Below are positions 7,258 to 16,300 of a stretch of 64,000 nt of DNA, piece by piece. Source of the stretch: Streptomyces iconiensis (GTDB lineage: Bacteria; Actinomycetota; Actinomycetes; Streptomycetales; Streptomycetaceae); the NCBI RefSeq assembly GCF_028657195.3, contig NZ_JANCPR020000035.1, positions 1-64,000 of the forward strand, written 5' to 3'. Made by a program: the position numbers and the translations under genes. Under the pieces are notes generated by a model, which was not told the origin of the DNA, searched no databases, and saw only the letters and a list, made by a program, of their open reading frames with translations. Position 1 is the stretch's first letter; every line of letters begins with the position of its first letter.

Positions 7258-8142
7258 ATGACCGAAACTGCAGTGCACGTAAGGGGCTTGAGCAAGAGGT
7301 ACGGCGGTACACCCGTCGTCGACGGACTGGACCTCGACATCGCGCACGGCGAAGTCTTCGCACTGCTCGGGCCGAACGGCGCGGGCAAGACCACGACGGT
7401 GGAGATCCTGGAGGGCTACCGCGACCGCGACGCCGGAACCGTCGCCGTCCTGGGCGAGGACCCGGGCAAGGCGGGACGCGACTGGCGCAGCCGGATCGGC
7501 ATCGTCTCCCAGACGGCGACGGACGCCTCGGAGCTGACGGTCCGCGAGGTGGTGACCCACTTCGCCGCCAACTACCCCAGACACCGCGACCCGGAGACGG
7601 TGATCGAGCAGGTCGGCCTCGGCGAGCACGCCAAGAAGCGGGTCGGCAGGCTCTCCGGCGGTCAGCGCCGCAGGGTGGATGTGGCACTCGGCATCATCGG
7701 CGACCCGGAACTGCTGTTCCTGGACGAGCCGACGACCGGCTTCGACCCCGAAGCGCGCGTCAAGTTCTGGCAGTTGATCCGCCAGCTCTCCGCAGAGGGC
7801 ACCACGATCCTGCTGACCACCCACTACCTCGACGAGGTCGAGGCGCTGGCGAACCGGGTCGCGGTGATCGCGCGCGGCCGGCTGAAGACCATCGGCGAGC
7901 CGGAGACACTCGGCGGCCGGGCGACGGCGGGCGCTGTCGTCTCCTGGCGCGAGGACGGCCGACTGATGGAGCGGGAGACCACGAACCCGGACCAGTTCGT
8001 CGCCGAACTGGTCGGCAAGAGCGGCGGCCACGTGCCGGGCCTCTCGGTGCAGCGCCCCAGCCTTGAGGACGTCTACCTCCAGCTGATCGGCACCTCGGAG
8101 GACCTGGACACCACCCCTGAGCTCCGTAAGGAGACAGCATGA
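7258..8142 (+). CDS. ABC transporter ATP-binding protein (DrrA-like)
   Basis: A 294-residue ATPase with Walker A GPNGAGKTT (near 44), signature LSGGQRRRV (near 136), Walker B LLFLDEP and an H-loop TTHYLDE. It has the C-terminal extension typical of DrrA/CcmA-type drug and antibiotic exporters. The ATG at 7258 follows a GGGG ribosome site; an upstream ATG at 7159 lies before the promoter region and is rejected. It overlaps the permease gene by 4 bases, and kinase and response regulator genes follow, a common actinomycete arrangement for sensing and exporting antibiotics. Next to this cluster it is a candidate exporter or self-resistance system. Confidence 0.95.
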   Translation: MTETAVHVRGLSKRYGGTPVVDGLDLDIAHGEVFALLGPNGAGKTTTVEILEGYRDRDAGTVAVLGEDPGKAGRDWRSRIGIVSQTATDASELTVREVVTHFAANYPRHRDPETVIEQVGLGEHAKKRVGRLSGGQRRRVDVALGIIGDPELLFLDEPTTGFDPEARVKFWQLIRQLSAEGTTILLTTHYLDEVEALANRVAVIARGRLKTIGEPETLGGRATAGAVVSWREDGRLMERETTNPDQFVAELVGKSGGHVPGLSVQRPSLEDVYLQLIGTSEDLDTTPELRKETA

Positions 8143-8984
8143 CCACGCAGACCACACCCTCCGTACGACAGGCACGTCCGCAGCCCCCGAACGTCATCAG
8201 GGTCGGGCTGTCGCGCGGCGCCCTGGAACTCAGGCAGTTCTTCAGGGAGCGGGACGCGGTCGTCTTCACCTTCTCCCTGCCGGTGGTGATGCTGGTGCTG
8301 CTCGCCGGCATCTTCAACGACACCATCCCGGACACCGGCGTCAAGGCCAGCCAGGTCTTCGCGGCCAGCATGATCGCGGCGGGCATCATGTCCACCACGT
8401 TCGTCAGCCTCGGCACCGGGATCGCCCAGGACCGCGAGGACGGCACACTCAAGCGGCTGCGCGGCACCCCGACCCCGATGACGTCGTACTTCATCGGCAA
8501 GGTCCTCATGGTCCTGGTGGTGAGCTTCGCCGAGGTCATCGTGCTTCTCGCGCTCGGCAAGGTCATGTTCGACCTTCAGATGCCGAGCGACGCGGGCAAG
8601 TGGCTGACGTTCGGCTGGGTCTTCCTGCTCGGCGTGATCGGATGCGCCCTGCTGGGCATCGCGATCAGCAGCGTTCCCCGGTCGGCGAAGAGCGCATCGG
8701 CCGTCATCATGCTGCCCTTCATTGGTCTACAGTTCGTTTCCGGTGTGCTGTTCAACCCGATCAAGGAACTGCCGTCGCCGATGGTCGAGATCGGCTCCTT
8801 CTTCCCGCTCAAGTGGATGGCGCAGGGCTTCCGTTCGGTGTTCCTGCCCGATTCGATGACGTTCCAGGAGGTCGCAGGGTCATGGGAACCGGGAAGGACG
8901 GCTCTGGTGCTCGTGGCCTGGTGCGTCGGTGGTCTGGTGCTGTGTCTGCTGACCTTCCGGTGGAAGAACAGCCGGCAAGGATAG
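8139..8984 (+). CDS. ABC-2 type transporter permease
   Basis: A 281-residue integral membrane protein with about six hydrophobic segments (near 43-62, 75-95, 120-142, 155-178, 187-205 and 255-275). It has the ABC-2 family motif of a permease fused to nothing else. The ATG at 8139 overlaps the ATPase stop codon (ATGA), so translation is coupled. With the ATPase it should form an exporter of the daunorubicin-resistance type. The substrate is unknown; the adjacent NRPS product is the obvious guess. Confidence 0.93.
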   Translation: MTTQTTPSVRQARPQPPNVIRVGLSRGALELRQFFRERDAVVFTFSLPVVMLVLLAGIFNDTIPDTGVKASQVFAASMIAAGIMSTTFVSLGTGIAQDREDGTLKRLRGTPTPMTSYFIGKVLMVLVVSFAEVIVLLALGKVMFDLQMPSDAGKWLTFGWVFLLGVIGCALLGIAISSVPRSAKSASAVIMLPFIGLQFVSGVLFNPIKELPSPMVEIGSFFPLKWMAQGFRSVFLPDSMTFQEVAGSWEPGRTALVLVAWCVGGLVLCLLTFRWKNSRQG

Positions 8985-10186
8985 GCAGGGCCCGGCACGA
9001 GTGGCTGCGCGGATACCTCATATGGGACTGCTACTACGCGGTCGCGTTCGCCGCGACCATCACGTTCGTCCTGACCCTTGAGGACACCACCGCCAAGGAC
9101 GAGTCACTCGCCTCGGTACTGCTGGCCTGCTGCGCCGCCTGGTACGCCGGGTACGGCAGAAGGCTGATGCGCACGGACGACCAGAGCTGGCGGGGATTGC
9201 TGTACCTCGGTGTACTGCTGGGCCTCTTCTCGGCGGCCGACACCTTCGCCTCCGCCAGCTCGATCGCGCTCATCGTGATCATCCCGCAGACCTACTGGAC
9301 GCTGCGGCCACTGCACGCGACCGGCGCCGTGGTCCTGTTCGCGCTGGTGCCGCTGACCGTGAACACCTTCCGTACCGGGGCCTTCGTCCGCAGCGTCGCT
9401 GACCAGGGCCCCACGGCGCTCGTGATCATCGTGCTCTCCGCCATCTTCGGCACCTGGGTGCACCGGATCATCGACCAGAGCCGCGAGCGCGCCGACCTCA
9501 TCGAGGAACTGGCCTCCACGCGCGCCGAGTTGGCCGAGGTCTCCCGGGAGGCGGGGGTGGCGGCCGAGCGCGAGCGGCTGGCGGGGGAGATCCACGACGC
9601 CATCGCACAGGGCCTCAGCAGCATCGTCATGCTGGTGCAGGCCACCGGCTCGACGCTGGACCAGATGACGGGTCTGCCGGCGGGACACGGCAAGACGGTC
9701 GACCAGGCACGCCACCAGCTCGACCTGGTCGCCCGCACCGCCAGGGAGAGCCTCGCCGAGGCGGGCGCCCTGGTGGAGGCGCTGCGGCCGACGGCGCTCG
9801 ACACGGGTTCGCTGCCTGAGGCGCTGCGCAGGCTCACCGACCGGGCGGCCGAGGGCGGCTGGCTCACGACCAGCTTCTCGCTGCACGGCGAGCCGGACGC
9901 GCTGCCCGTGGCCGTCGAAGTGGTCATCCTGCGCGTGGCACAGGAAGCGCTGACCAACGTACGCAAGCACGCGCGCGCTTCCTCGGCGCAGGTCACCCTC
10001 AGCTACGCCGAGCAGACCGTCACCGTGAGCGTGCGGGACGACGGGAAGGGTATCGAGCCCGACGAGGAGCCACACGGCTACGGTCTCGTGGGCATGAGCC
10101 GGCGGGTGGAGCAGGTGGGCGGGAAACGCCACCTCGACAGCACGCCGGGCCAAGGGACCATGGTGTCCGTGGAGGTGCCGAGATGA
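8960..10186 (+). CDS. Two-component sensor histidine kinase (HisKA_3/NarL type)
   Basis: About 408 residues. I chose the GTG at 8960, which overlaps the permease end by 25 bases; the first membrane helix (WDCYYAVAFAATITFVL) soon follows. No strong ribosome site marks the start, so it is uncertain. There are five or so membrane segments in the first 165 residues, a coiled linker (DLIEELASTRAELAEVSREAG), the dimerisation box RERLAGEIHDAIAQGLSSI with phospho-acceptor His212, and an ATPase domain with N-box EALTNVRKHA and G-box DDGKGI and GYGLVGM. The sensor has little extracytoplasmic sequence, as in intramembrane-sensing kinases paired with ABC exporters. The response regulator overlaps by 4 bases. 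Confidence 0.92.
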   Translation: MEEQPARIGRARHEWLRGYLIWDCYYAVAFAATITFVLTLEDTTAKDESLASVLLACCAAWYAGYGRRLMRTDDQSWRGLLYLGVLLGLFSAADTFASASSIALIVIIPQTYWTLRPLHATGAVVLFALVPLTVNTFRTGAFVRSVADQGPTALVIIVLSAIFGTWVHRIIDQSRERADLIEELASTRAELAEVSREAGVAAERERLAGEIHDAIAQGLSSIVMLVQATGSTLDQMTGLPAGHGKTVDQARHQLDLVARTARESLAEAGALVEALRPTALDTGSLPEALRRLTDRAAEGGWLTTSFSLHGEPDALPVAVEVVILRVAQEALTNVRKHARASSAQVTLSYAEQTVTVSVRDDGKGIEPDEEPHGYGLVGMSRRVEQVGGKRHLDSTPGQGTMVSVEVPR

Positions 10187-10818
10187 CCGGAACGATCGCT
10201 GTGCTGATCGTCGACGACCATCCCGTCGTCCGGATGGGTCTGTGCGGAATGCTCGCGAACGAGGACGACATCGAGGTCGTCGGCGAGGCGGGCAGCGCGG
10301 ACGAGGCCGTGGCACTGACCCACGCGCTCGACCCCGACGTGGTGCTGATGGATCTGCGGATGCCGGGCGGGGGCGTGGAGGCGACCGCACGGCTGGCCAA
10401 GGAGAAGCCCAAGAGCCGCGTTCTGGTCCTCACCACCTACGGCACCGACGACCAGATCCTCAGCGCCGTCGAGGCGGGCGCCACCGGCTACCTGCTCAAG
10501 CACGCCGACCGTGCCGACCTGCTCCAGGCGATCCGCAGCGCGGCCACGGGCGAGACCGTACTGGCGCCCTCCGTCGCCGCGCGGCTGACCAGGCGGGTAC
10601 GCGCCCCCAAGCGGGACAGCCTCTCGGCCCGCGAGTCCGAGGTGCTGCGCCTGGTCGCCCGCGGCCTGAGCAACCCCGCGATCGGTGCGGCGCTGTGCAT
10701 CAGCGAGGCGACGGTGAAGACCCATATGATCCGGATCTTCGGCAAGCTCGGCGTCGACGACCGTACGGCAGCGGTGATGGTCGCCGTCAGCAGAGGCTTC
10801 ATCACCGTCGAGGACTGA
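10183..10818 (+). CDS. NarL/FixJ-family response regulator
   Basis: A 211-residue regulator. The receiver domain has acidic pocket residues VDDH near residue 10, phospho-acceptor Asp57 in VVLMDLRMPGG, the conserved Thr in VLTTYGT and Lys in LLKHADR. It ends in a LuxR-type helix-turn-helix (LSARESEVLRLVARGLSNPAIGAAL through SEATVKTHMIRIFGKL). ATGA overlap with the kinase gene places it last in the four-gene ABC/two-component operon, which it probably regulates. The 108 bp after it, up to the convergent hydrolase gene, hold GC-rich hairpins and a repeated GAGCGGTGRCGG motif that probably serves as a two-way terminator. Confidence 0.95.
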   Translation: MTGTIAVLIVDDHPVVRMGLCGMLANEDDIEVVGEAGSADEAVALTHALDPDVVLMDLRMPGGGVEATARLAKEKPKSRVLVLTTYGTDDQILSAVEAGATGYLLKHADRADLLQAIRSAATGETVLAPSVAARLTRRVRAPKRDSLSARESEVLRLVARGLSNPAIGAALCISEATVKTHMIRIFGKLGVDDRTAAVMVAVSRGFITVED

Positions 10819-10926
10819 AGGGCCCGAAGGGGCCGAACGGGCCCGGCGGTCCTGCGCGTCCGCGGCGCCGCCGGATCGGTGGCGGTCCCGGAGCGGTGAC
10901 GGCCCCCGAGCGGTGGCGGTCCCGGC

Positions 10927-11742
10927 TCAGTGCGGGAGGCTCGCCTTGGCGAGGAAGTCCAGGAGCAGCGCGTTGACCTCGTCGGGGCGCTCCAGGAAGC
11001 CGAAGTGGCCGCAGCCGGCGACCTCTTCGTAGCGGGCGCCCTCGATCGCGTCGGCGACCTCTCTGACCAGCTCGGGAGGCATCAGCACATCGTGCGGGAA
11101 GCCGACCACGAGGGCTGGGCAGTCGATGCCGGGCAGCTCGTGGGCCCACTCGTCGACGGAGAGCGTGGCCAGGTACTGCCGGGCGGCGCCCTCGCCCTGG
11201 ACCGGGCTGAGGGTCATCAGGTCGAGCCACTCCCGCGCGAACCGGTCGTCGAGCAGCGTCGCGGGCGCGAAGAGCTGGGACATCGTGGAGGCAGCCGCGT
11301 AGTCGGCCGGCACCGAGCCCGAACGGGCCGCCTGCGCGACGGACTTGACGAGCGCGGCCGTGAACAGCGGCGTACGGGCCCTGGTGGCCAGCAGGGTGAC
11401 CGAGCTGACGAGGTCGGGCCGCAGCGCGGCCAGGCGCTGGGCCACCAGCGCGCCGAGCGACGAGCCGACCAGATGGCAGGGCTCGCCCGCCACGTCCTGG
11501 ATCACGCGGGCCGCGTCCGTGACGAGTTCGGCGAAGCGCACGGGGCCCTCGGGCACGAACTCAGCCGTGGCACCGCGGTGTTCGAAGGTGAGCGCGCGGT
11601 ACCCGGCGGCGCTCAGCGCGGGCACCTGGTGCAGGAGCCACACCGCCGACCGGGTCGCCGCCGGGGCGAGCAGCAGCACGGGCCGGCCGGAACCGGCGCT
11701 CTGGTGGGGCGGAAGGAGGGGCGGGCGTGGCGGGTGTGTCAT
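10927..11742 (-). CDS. Alpha/beta hydrolase
   Basis: 271 residues from the ATG at 11742, which follows a GGAGAG ribosome site. A longer frame upstream would overlap the MFS gene and is not needed. The nucleophile elbow is LVGSSLGALVAQ (Ser in G-S-S-L-G), the oxyanion region is LLLAPAATRSAVW, and the catalytic His is in GCGHFGFLERP near the C-terminus. The fold is that of small esterases, lactonases and haloperoxidase-like hydrolases. It follows the MFS gene by 4 bases, so both are one operon transcribed away from the PKS gene. A role in tailoring or proofreading is possible but unsupported. Confidence 0.85.
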   Translation of the reverse strand: MTHPPRPPLLPPHQSAGSGRPVLLLAPAATRSAVWLLHQVPALSAAGYRALTFEHRGATAEFVPEGPVRFAELVTDAARVIQDVAGEPCHLVGSSLGALVAQRLAALRPDLVSSVTLLATRARTPLFTAALVKSVAQAARSGSVPADYAAASTMSQLFAPATLLDDRFAREWLDLMTLSPVQGEGAARQYLATLSVDEWAHELPGIDCPALVVGFPHDVLMPPELVREVADAIEGARYEEVAGCGHFGFLERPDEVNALLLDFLAKASLPH

Positions 11743-11746
11743 CGGG

Positions 11747-13081
11747 TCACTTCTCTCCGCCTGGTTGGCCGCTGGTCTCTTCGCCTGGCTGCCCTGCGGG
11801 CTCGCTGCCCGCATGATAGTCGGGGGACCAGATGCCGTCCTTGAGCTTGCTGAACCCGATGACGGTGAGCACCGTGGCGATGAGCGCGGCGAGGATCAGC
11901 GGCGTACGCAGGCCGAACTCCCGGTCCGTCAGGACCTCCGAGCCGGTCACGATCAGTCCGCCGAGCACGGAGCCCAGCGGCAGCGGGCCCCAGGCGAGCA
12001 GCCGGTAGATGCTGTTGACGCGGCCCATCATCTCCTCGGGGACGATCCGCTGGCGGTAGCTGACCGTCAGCACGTTCCAGATGGTGGAGAGCATTCCGCC
12101 GCCCGCGATGGCAACGGCGACGACGACGGCGTTGCTCGCCACCCCGATGGCCAGGCTGGTCGCGGCGTTGCCCGCCAGGCTGATCAGCAGGATTCTGCGG
12201 GCTCCGAGGCGCCGCTCCAGGGTGCTGGTCAGCCAGGCGCCGAGCATCGCGCCCACGCCGCCGGCCAGGAAGAGCAGGCCGAACTGGGCGGCGCCCAGGC
12301 CGAGGATGGTCTGTGCGAACAGCACCTGGGTGGAGACCGCTATGGCGCTGCTGAGGTTGAGCAGCCCGAGGAAGAGCCCCAGGGTGCGCAGTTGGCGGTG
12401 GTTCCAGAAGTACCGCAGCCCCTCGGCCATCTCCGCGCGCACCGTGCGTTTGGGCCGGTCGCGGTTGCGGGGCGCGAGCACGACGAAGACCATCAGCGCT
12501 GCCGCGAGCCCGAACAGCCCGCCCTCGAAGACGAACGGCAGCATCAGCGAGGAGCCGAGCAGCAGACCTCCCAGCCAGGGCCCGATGAACAGGCCGCCCA
12601 CCGTGTCGGTCATCACCAGATAGCCGTTGGCGCGCTCCAGCAGGGACGAGGGCACCAGCCTGGGTATGACGACCTGGCTGGTGTTCTCGTTGACCACGGT
12701 GGCCGAGCCGATGAGGAACGCGACGGTGTAGATCAGGGCCAGCGGGGTGGAGCCGAACGCGACGGCCAGCGCCACACCCGTTGCGACCAGCGCGCGGAAG
12801 ACATGGGTGACGGCCAGTGTCCAGCGGTGGTTCGTCCGGTCGATGAAGACGCCGGCGGGCAGGCTGGCCAGCAGCCAGGGCAGTTCGAGCAGCATGGCGA
12901 CGCCCGAGATGAGCAGCGCGCTGTCCGTCACCGAGGTGGCCAGCCAGGGGAAGGCGACCGAGCTGATGCCGGAGGCCAGGTTCGCCAGGAACATCCCTCC
13001 GCACACGGCCGCGAAGCCGAGGCCGAAGCGTGGCCGCGCGGCCGGTTCCTCCGTGCTCGGCGCTGTTGCCGTCGGTGTCAC
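11747..13081 (-). CDS. Major facilitator superfamily exporter
   Basis: A 444-residue membrane protein with about 12 hydrophobic helices, an MFS fold like the MFS_3/enterobactin exporter (EntS-like) group, and a long hydrophilic C-terminal tail. The motif near helices 2-3 (PAGVFIDRTNHRW) matches the family signature between helices 2 and 3. The GTG start at 13081 follows GGGAG. It is divergent from the PKS gene across 227 bp, a typical place for a cluster export pump. It is therefore a second candidate exporter beside the ABC pair. Confidence 0.92.
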   Translation of the reverse strand: MTPTATAPSTEEPAARPRFGLGFAAVCGGMFLANLASGISSVAFPWLATSVTDSALLISGVAMLLELPWLLASLPAGVFIDRTNHRWTLAVTHVFRALVATGVALAVAFGSTPLALIYTVAFLIGSATVVNENTSQVVIPRLVPSSLLERANGYLVMTDTVGGLFIGPWLGGLLLGSSLMLPFVFEGGLFGLAAALMVFVVLAPRNRDRPKRTVRAEMAEGLRYFWNHRQLRTLGLFLGLLNLSSAIAVSTQVLFAQTILGLGAAQFGLLFLAGGVGAMLGAWLTSTLERRLGARRILLISLAGNAATSLAIGVASNAVVVAVAIAGGGMLSTIWNVLTVSYRQRIVPEEMMGRVNSIYRLLAWGPLPLGSVLGGLIVTGSEVLTDREFGLRTPLILAALIATVLTVIGFSKLKDGIWSPDYHAGSEPAGQPGEETSGQPGGEK

Positions 13082-13308
13082 GTCTCCCGCTTCCCGTCGC
13101 TGAGTTCGCCCCGCATCGGCTCAGGACATGGCAGCGGACGGTGTTCCGTCAACGCGGTGTCGAGTTGTCGCCAGCAGGGCGGGCAGCACTTGTGAACGCA
13201 CCCGCCGAGTCCACAGGCTTGCGTCTCACGGAATGGTTCCGGCGCTCGTACCTTCGGTGCGACCGTGCGCCTCCAGCATTCCTTGTTCGGTCTTCTGAAG
13301 GGGGAACC
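13082..13308. promoter_or_regulatory. Divergent promoter region between MFS exporter and PKS operon
   Basis: 227 bp with no gene. It should drive the MFS/hydrolase operon leftwards and the PKS-NRPS operon rightwards. A 13-bp inverted repeat (CGGAA, 3-base spacer, TTCCG) lies at 13229-13241. A good ribosome site (GAAGGGGGAA) ends 3 bases before the PKS ATG. No clear -10/-35 pair was found, which would suit an activator-dependent promoter such as a SARP target. Confidence 0.5.
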
Positions 13309-16300
13309 ATGGAGATGGGAAGCAGCGGCCATATCGCCGTCATCGGAATGGCGGGCAAGTTCCCGGGGGCTCGCGATGTCGACGAGCTATGGCAGAACCT
13401 TGTCGCGGGCGTCGAATCGATCACGTTCTTCAACGATGACGAGCTGCGGACAGCGGGTGTCAGCGAAGAACGGCTCGCCGACCCCAACTACGTGAAAGCG
13501 GCACCGCTTTCCCCGGACACCGAACTCTTCGATCCCGGGTACTTCGGAATGACGGTCCGCGAGGCCGAGGTGCTCGACCCGCAGCACCGCGCATTCCTTG
13601 AGGCGTGCGACGGGTCGCTCCAGTCGGCCGGTTATGCGCCGAGCAGCTTCTCCGGCCGTATCGGGGTGTACGGCGGCGTCGGGATCAACACCTACCTCGA
13701 CCTCTATGTGAAGCCCAACCCGGACGCGTACAAGCTCCTGGGCGGCCTCACCGCGAACATCGCCAACATCAGCGACTACGTCGCCACCGGCGTCGCCTAC
13801 CGGCTCGGCCTGGAAGGACCCGCACTCACCTGCCTGACCGCCTGCTCGACCTCGCTGGTCGCACTGCACCTGGCGTGCCAGGCGCTGCGCAACGGCGAGT
13901 GCGAGATGGCGCTCGCGGGCGGCGTCGAGGAATTCTTCCCCGAGATTTCCGGGTACATGTATTCCGAGGGCGGCATGTACTCGCCCGACGGGCGCTGCCG
14001 CGCCTTCGACGCGAAGGCGCGCGGCACCATTTTCGGCAGCGGCAGCGGTGCCGTTCTGCTGAAGCCGCTCGAAGCGGCGCTTGAGGACCGGGACAACATC
14101 TCCGGGATCATCAGGTCGACCGCCATCAACAACGACGGTTCGCAGAAGGGTGCCTTTTCGGCGCCGAGTCCCGCCGGCCAGTACGCGGCCGTGATGGACG
14201 CCTGGAACAAGTCGGGTGTCGACCCTTCGACCGTCTCCTATGTCGAGGCGCACGGCACCGGAACCTTCGTCGGAGACCCGATCGAAGTGAACGCGCTGAG
14301 CCGTGCGTTCCGCGCGCACACCGACCGCAAGCAGTACTGCGCCATCGGTTCCGTGAAAACAAATGTGGGGCATCTGGGAGCAGCCGCAGGAGTCGTCGGT
14401 CTCATCAAGACGCTGATGTCGATGCGGCACCGTATTCTGCCGCCGAGCCTGAACTTCGACGAGCCCAATCCGCAGATCGACTTCGACGCCTCACCGCTCT
14501 ATGTGAACACCGAACTCTCCCCCTGGACGAGCGATTCGGGTCCGCTGCGCGCCGGGCTCAGCTCGTTCGGCGTCGGCGGCACCAACGCGCACGTCGTGCT
14601 GGAAGAGCCGCCCGCGCTGCCCGCTGCCACACCCCCGGCCCGCGACCACCAGCTCATCGTGCTCTCGGCGCGTACACCGACCGCGCTGGAATCCAGCGCC
14701 ACCGCCCTCGGCGAGCACCTGCGCGAGCACCAGGACGAACTGCCCGACGCCGCCTACACCCTGGCCGTCGGCCGGGAGCAGCGCGCCGTACGCGGCTACC
14801 TGGTCGCCGAGGGCGCCGAGGCGGCTGCCGACCGGCTCGCTGCGGGTGTGCCGCAGCCCAGCCCCGCGCTGGTACCCGCCAGGGACACGGAGCGTTCCGT
14901 GGTCTTCCTCTTCCCCGGCCAGGGCGCGCAGTACGTGCAGATGGGCAGGGAACTCTACGAGCGGGAACCGGTGTTCGCCGCCGAGCTGGACTCCTGCGCC
15001 AAGGTGCTGGCCGAACACACCGGCTGGGACCTGCGCGAGGTGCTCCATCCCGTCGACGAGGGCGAGGTGGAGCGCGCGACCGAGCGTCTGAAGCAGACCG
15101 AGGTCACGCAGCCCGCGCTGTTCGTCTTCTCCTACGCGCTCGCCAGGCTCCTGGAGAGCTGGGGCGTACGGCCGGAAGCGTCGGCGGGGCACAGCGTCGG
15201 CGAGTTCGTCGCCGCGAGCCTCGCCGGGGTGTTCTCGCGCGACGACGCGCTGCGCCTGGTCGCCGACAGGGGACGGCTGATGCAGGGCCTGCCTTCAGGC
15301 TCGATGCTGTCGGTCCCGCTGGCCGAGGACGCGCTGCGGCCGATGCTCCCCGACGACGTGAGCGTGGCCGCCGTCAACGCGCCCCACGCCACCGTCGTCT
15401 CGGGCCCCGACGAGAGCGTCGAGGACCTCAGGGCGCTGCTGTCCTCGCAGGGCGTCGAGGGCCGGCTCCTGCACACCTCGCACGCCTTCCACTCCAGCAT
15501 GATGGACCCGATCCTGGACGACTTCCGTTCCCTGGTCGCCGGCGTCGAACGCCACGAACCCGCCTCGCCGTTCGTCTCCAATGTGACCGGAACGTGGATC
15601 ACGCCCGAGGACGCCGTCGACCCCGACTACTGGGCCAGGCACCTGCGCGGCGCCGTACGGTTCGGCGACACCGTCGCCCTGCTGGCCGAGGGCGGCAAGC
15701 GGGTGCTGATGGAGGTCGGACCGGGCAACACCCTGACCGTGCTCGCCCGCCAGCAGCTCGGTTCCGAGCGCGCGGGGCTCGCCGTGCCGACCGTGCGCCA
15801 CGTCAAGCAGCGGCAGTCCGACGTGGCCGTGCTGCTCGGCGCCGTCGGCCAGGCATGGCAGACCGGTGTGCCGCTCGACCTGGGCACGCTGTGGAACGGT
15901 GAGCGCAGGGGCCGTATCCAGCTCCCTCCGGTGCCGCACGAGAAGATCCGCTGCTGGCTCGACGCCAAGCCCGGCGCCGCCGGTGGCGAGGCGGGCGCCC
16001 TGGAGGCGGCGGCGAGCGCCGAGACCGGCCCGTACTACGTGCCGAGCTGGCGCGAGCAGACGCTGCTCGGCGGCGTCACTGTCGACACCGAGGCGACCTG
16101 GCTCGTGTACGAGTCGGAGACAGCGCCCGTGACCGGACTGGTGGAGAGGCTGCGCGCAGCGGGCGCCACCACGTACGTCGTCAGGGCCGGCAGCGCCTTC
16201 GGCCGCGACGGCGAGTACGGCTTCACCGTGCGGCCCCGCGAACTGGCCGACCACATCGAGGTGTTCGGCGCGATCACCGCGACCGGTCCCTCCTCGCTGC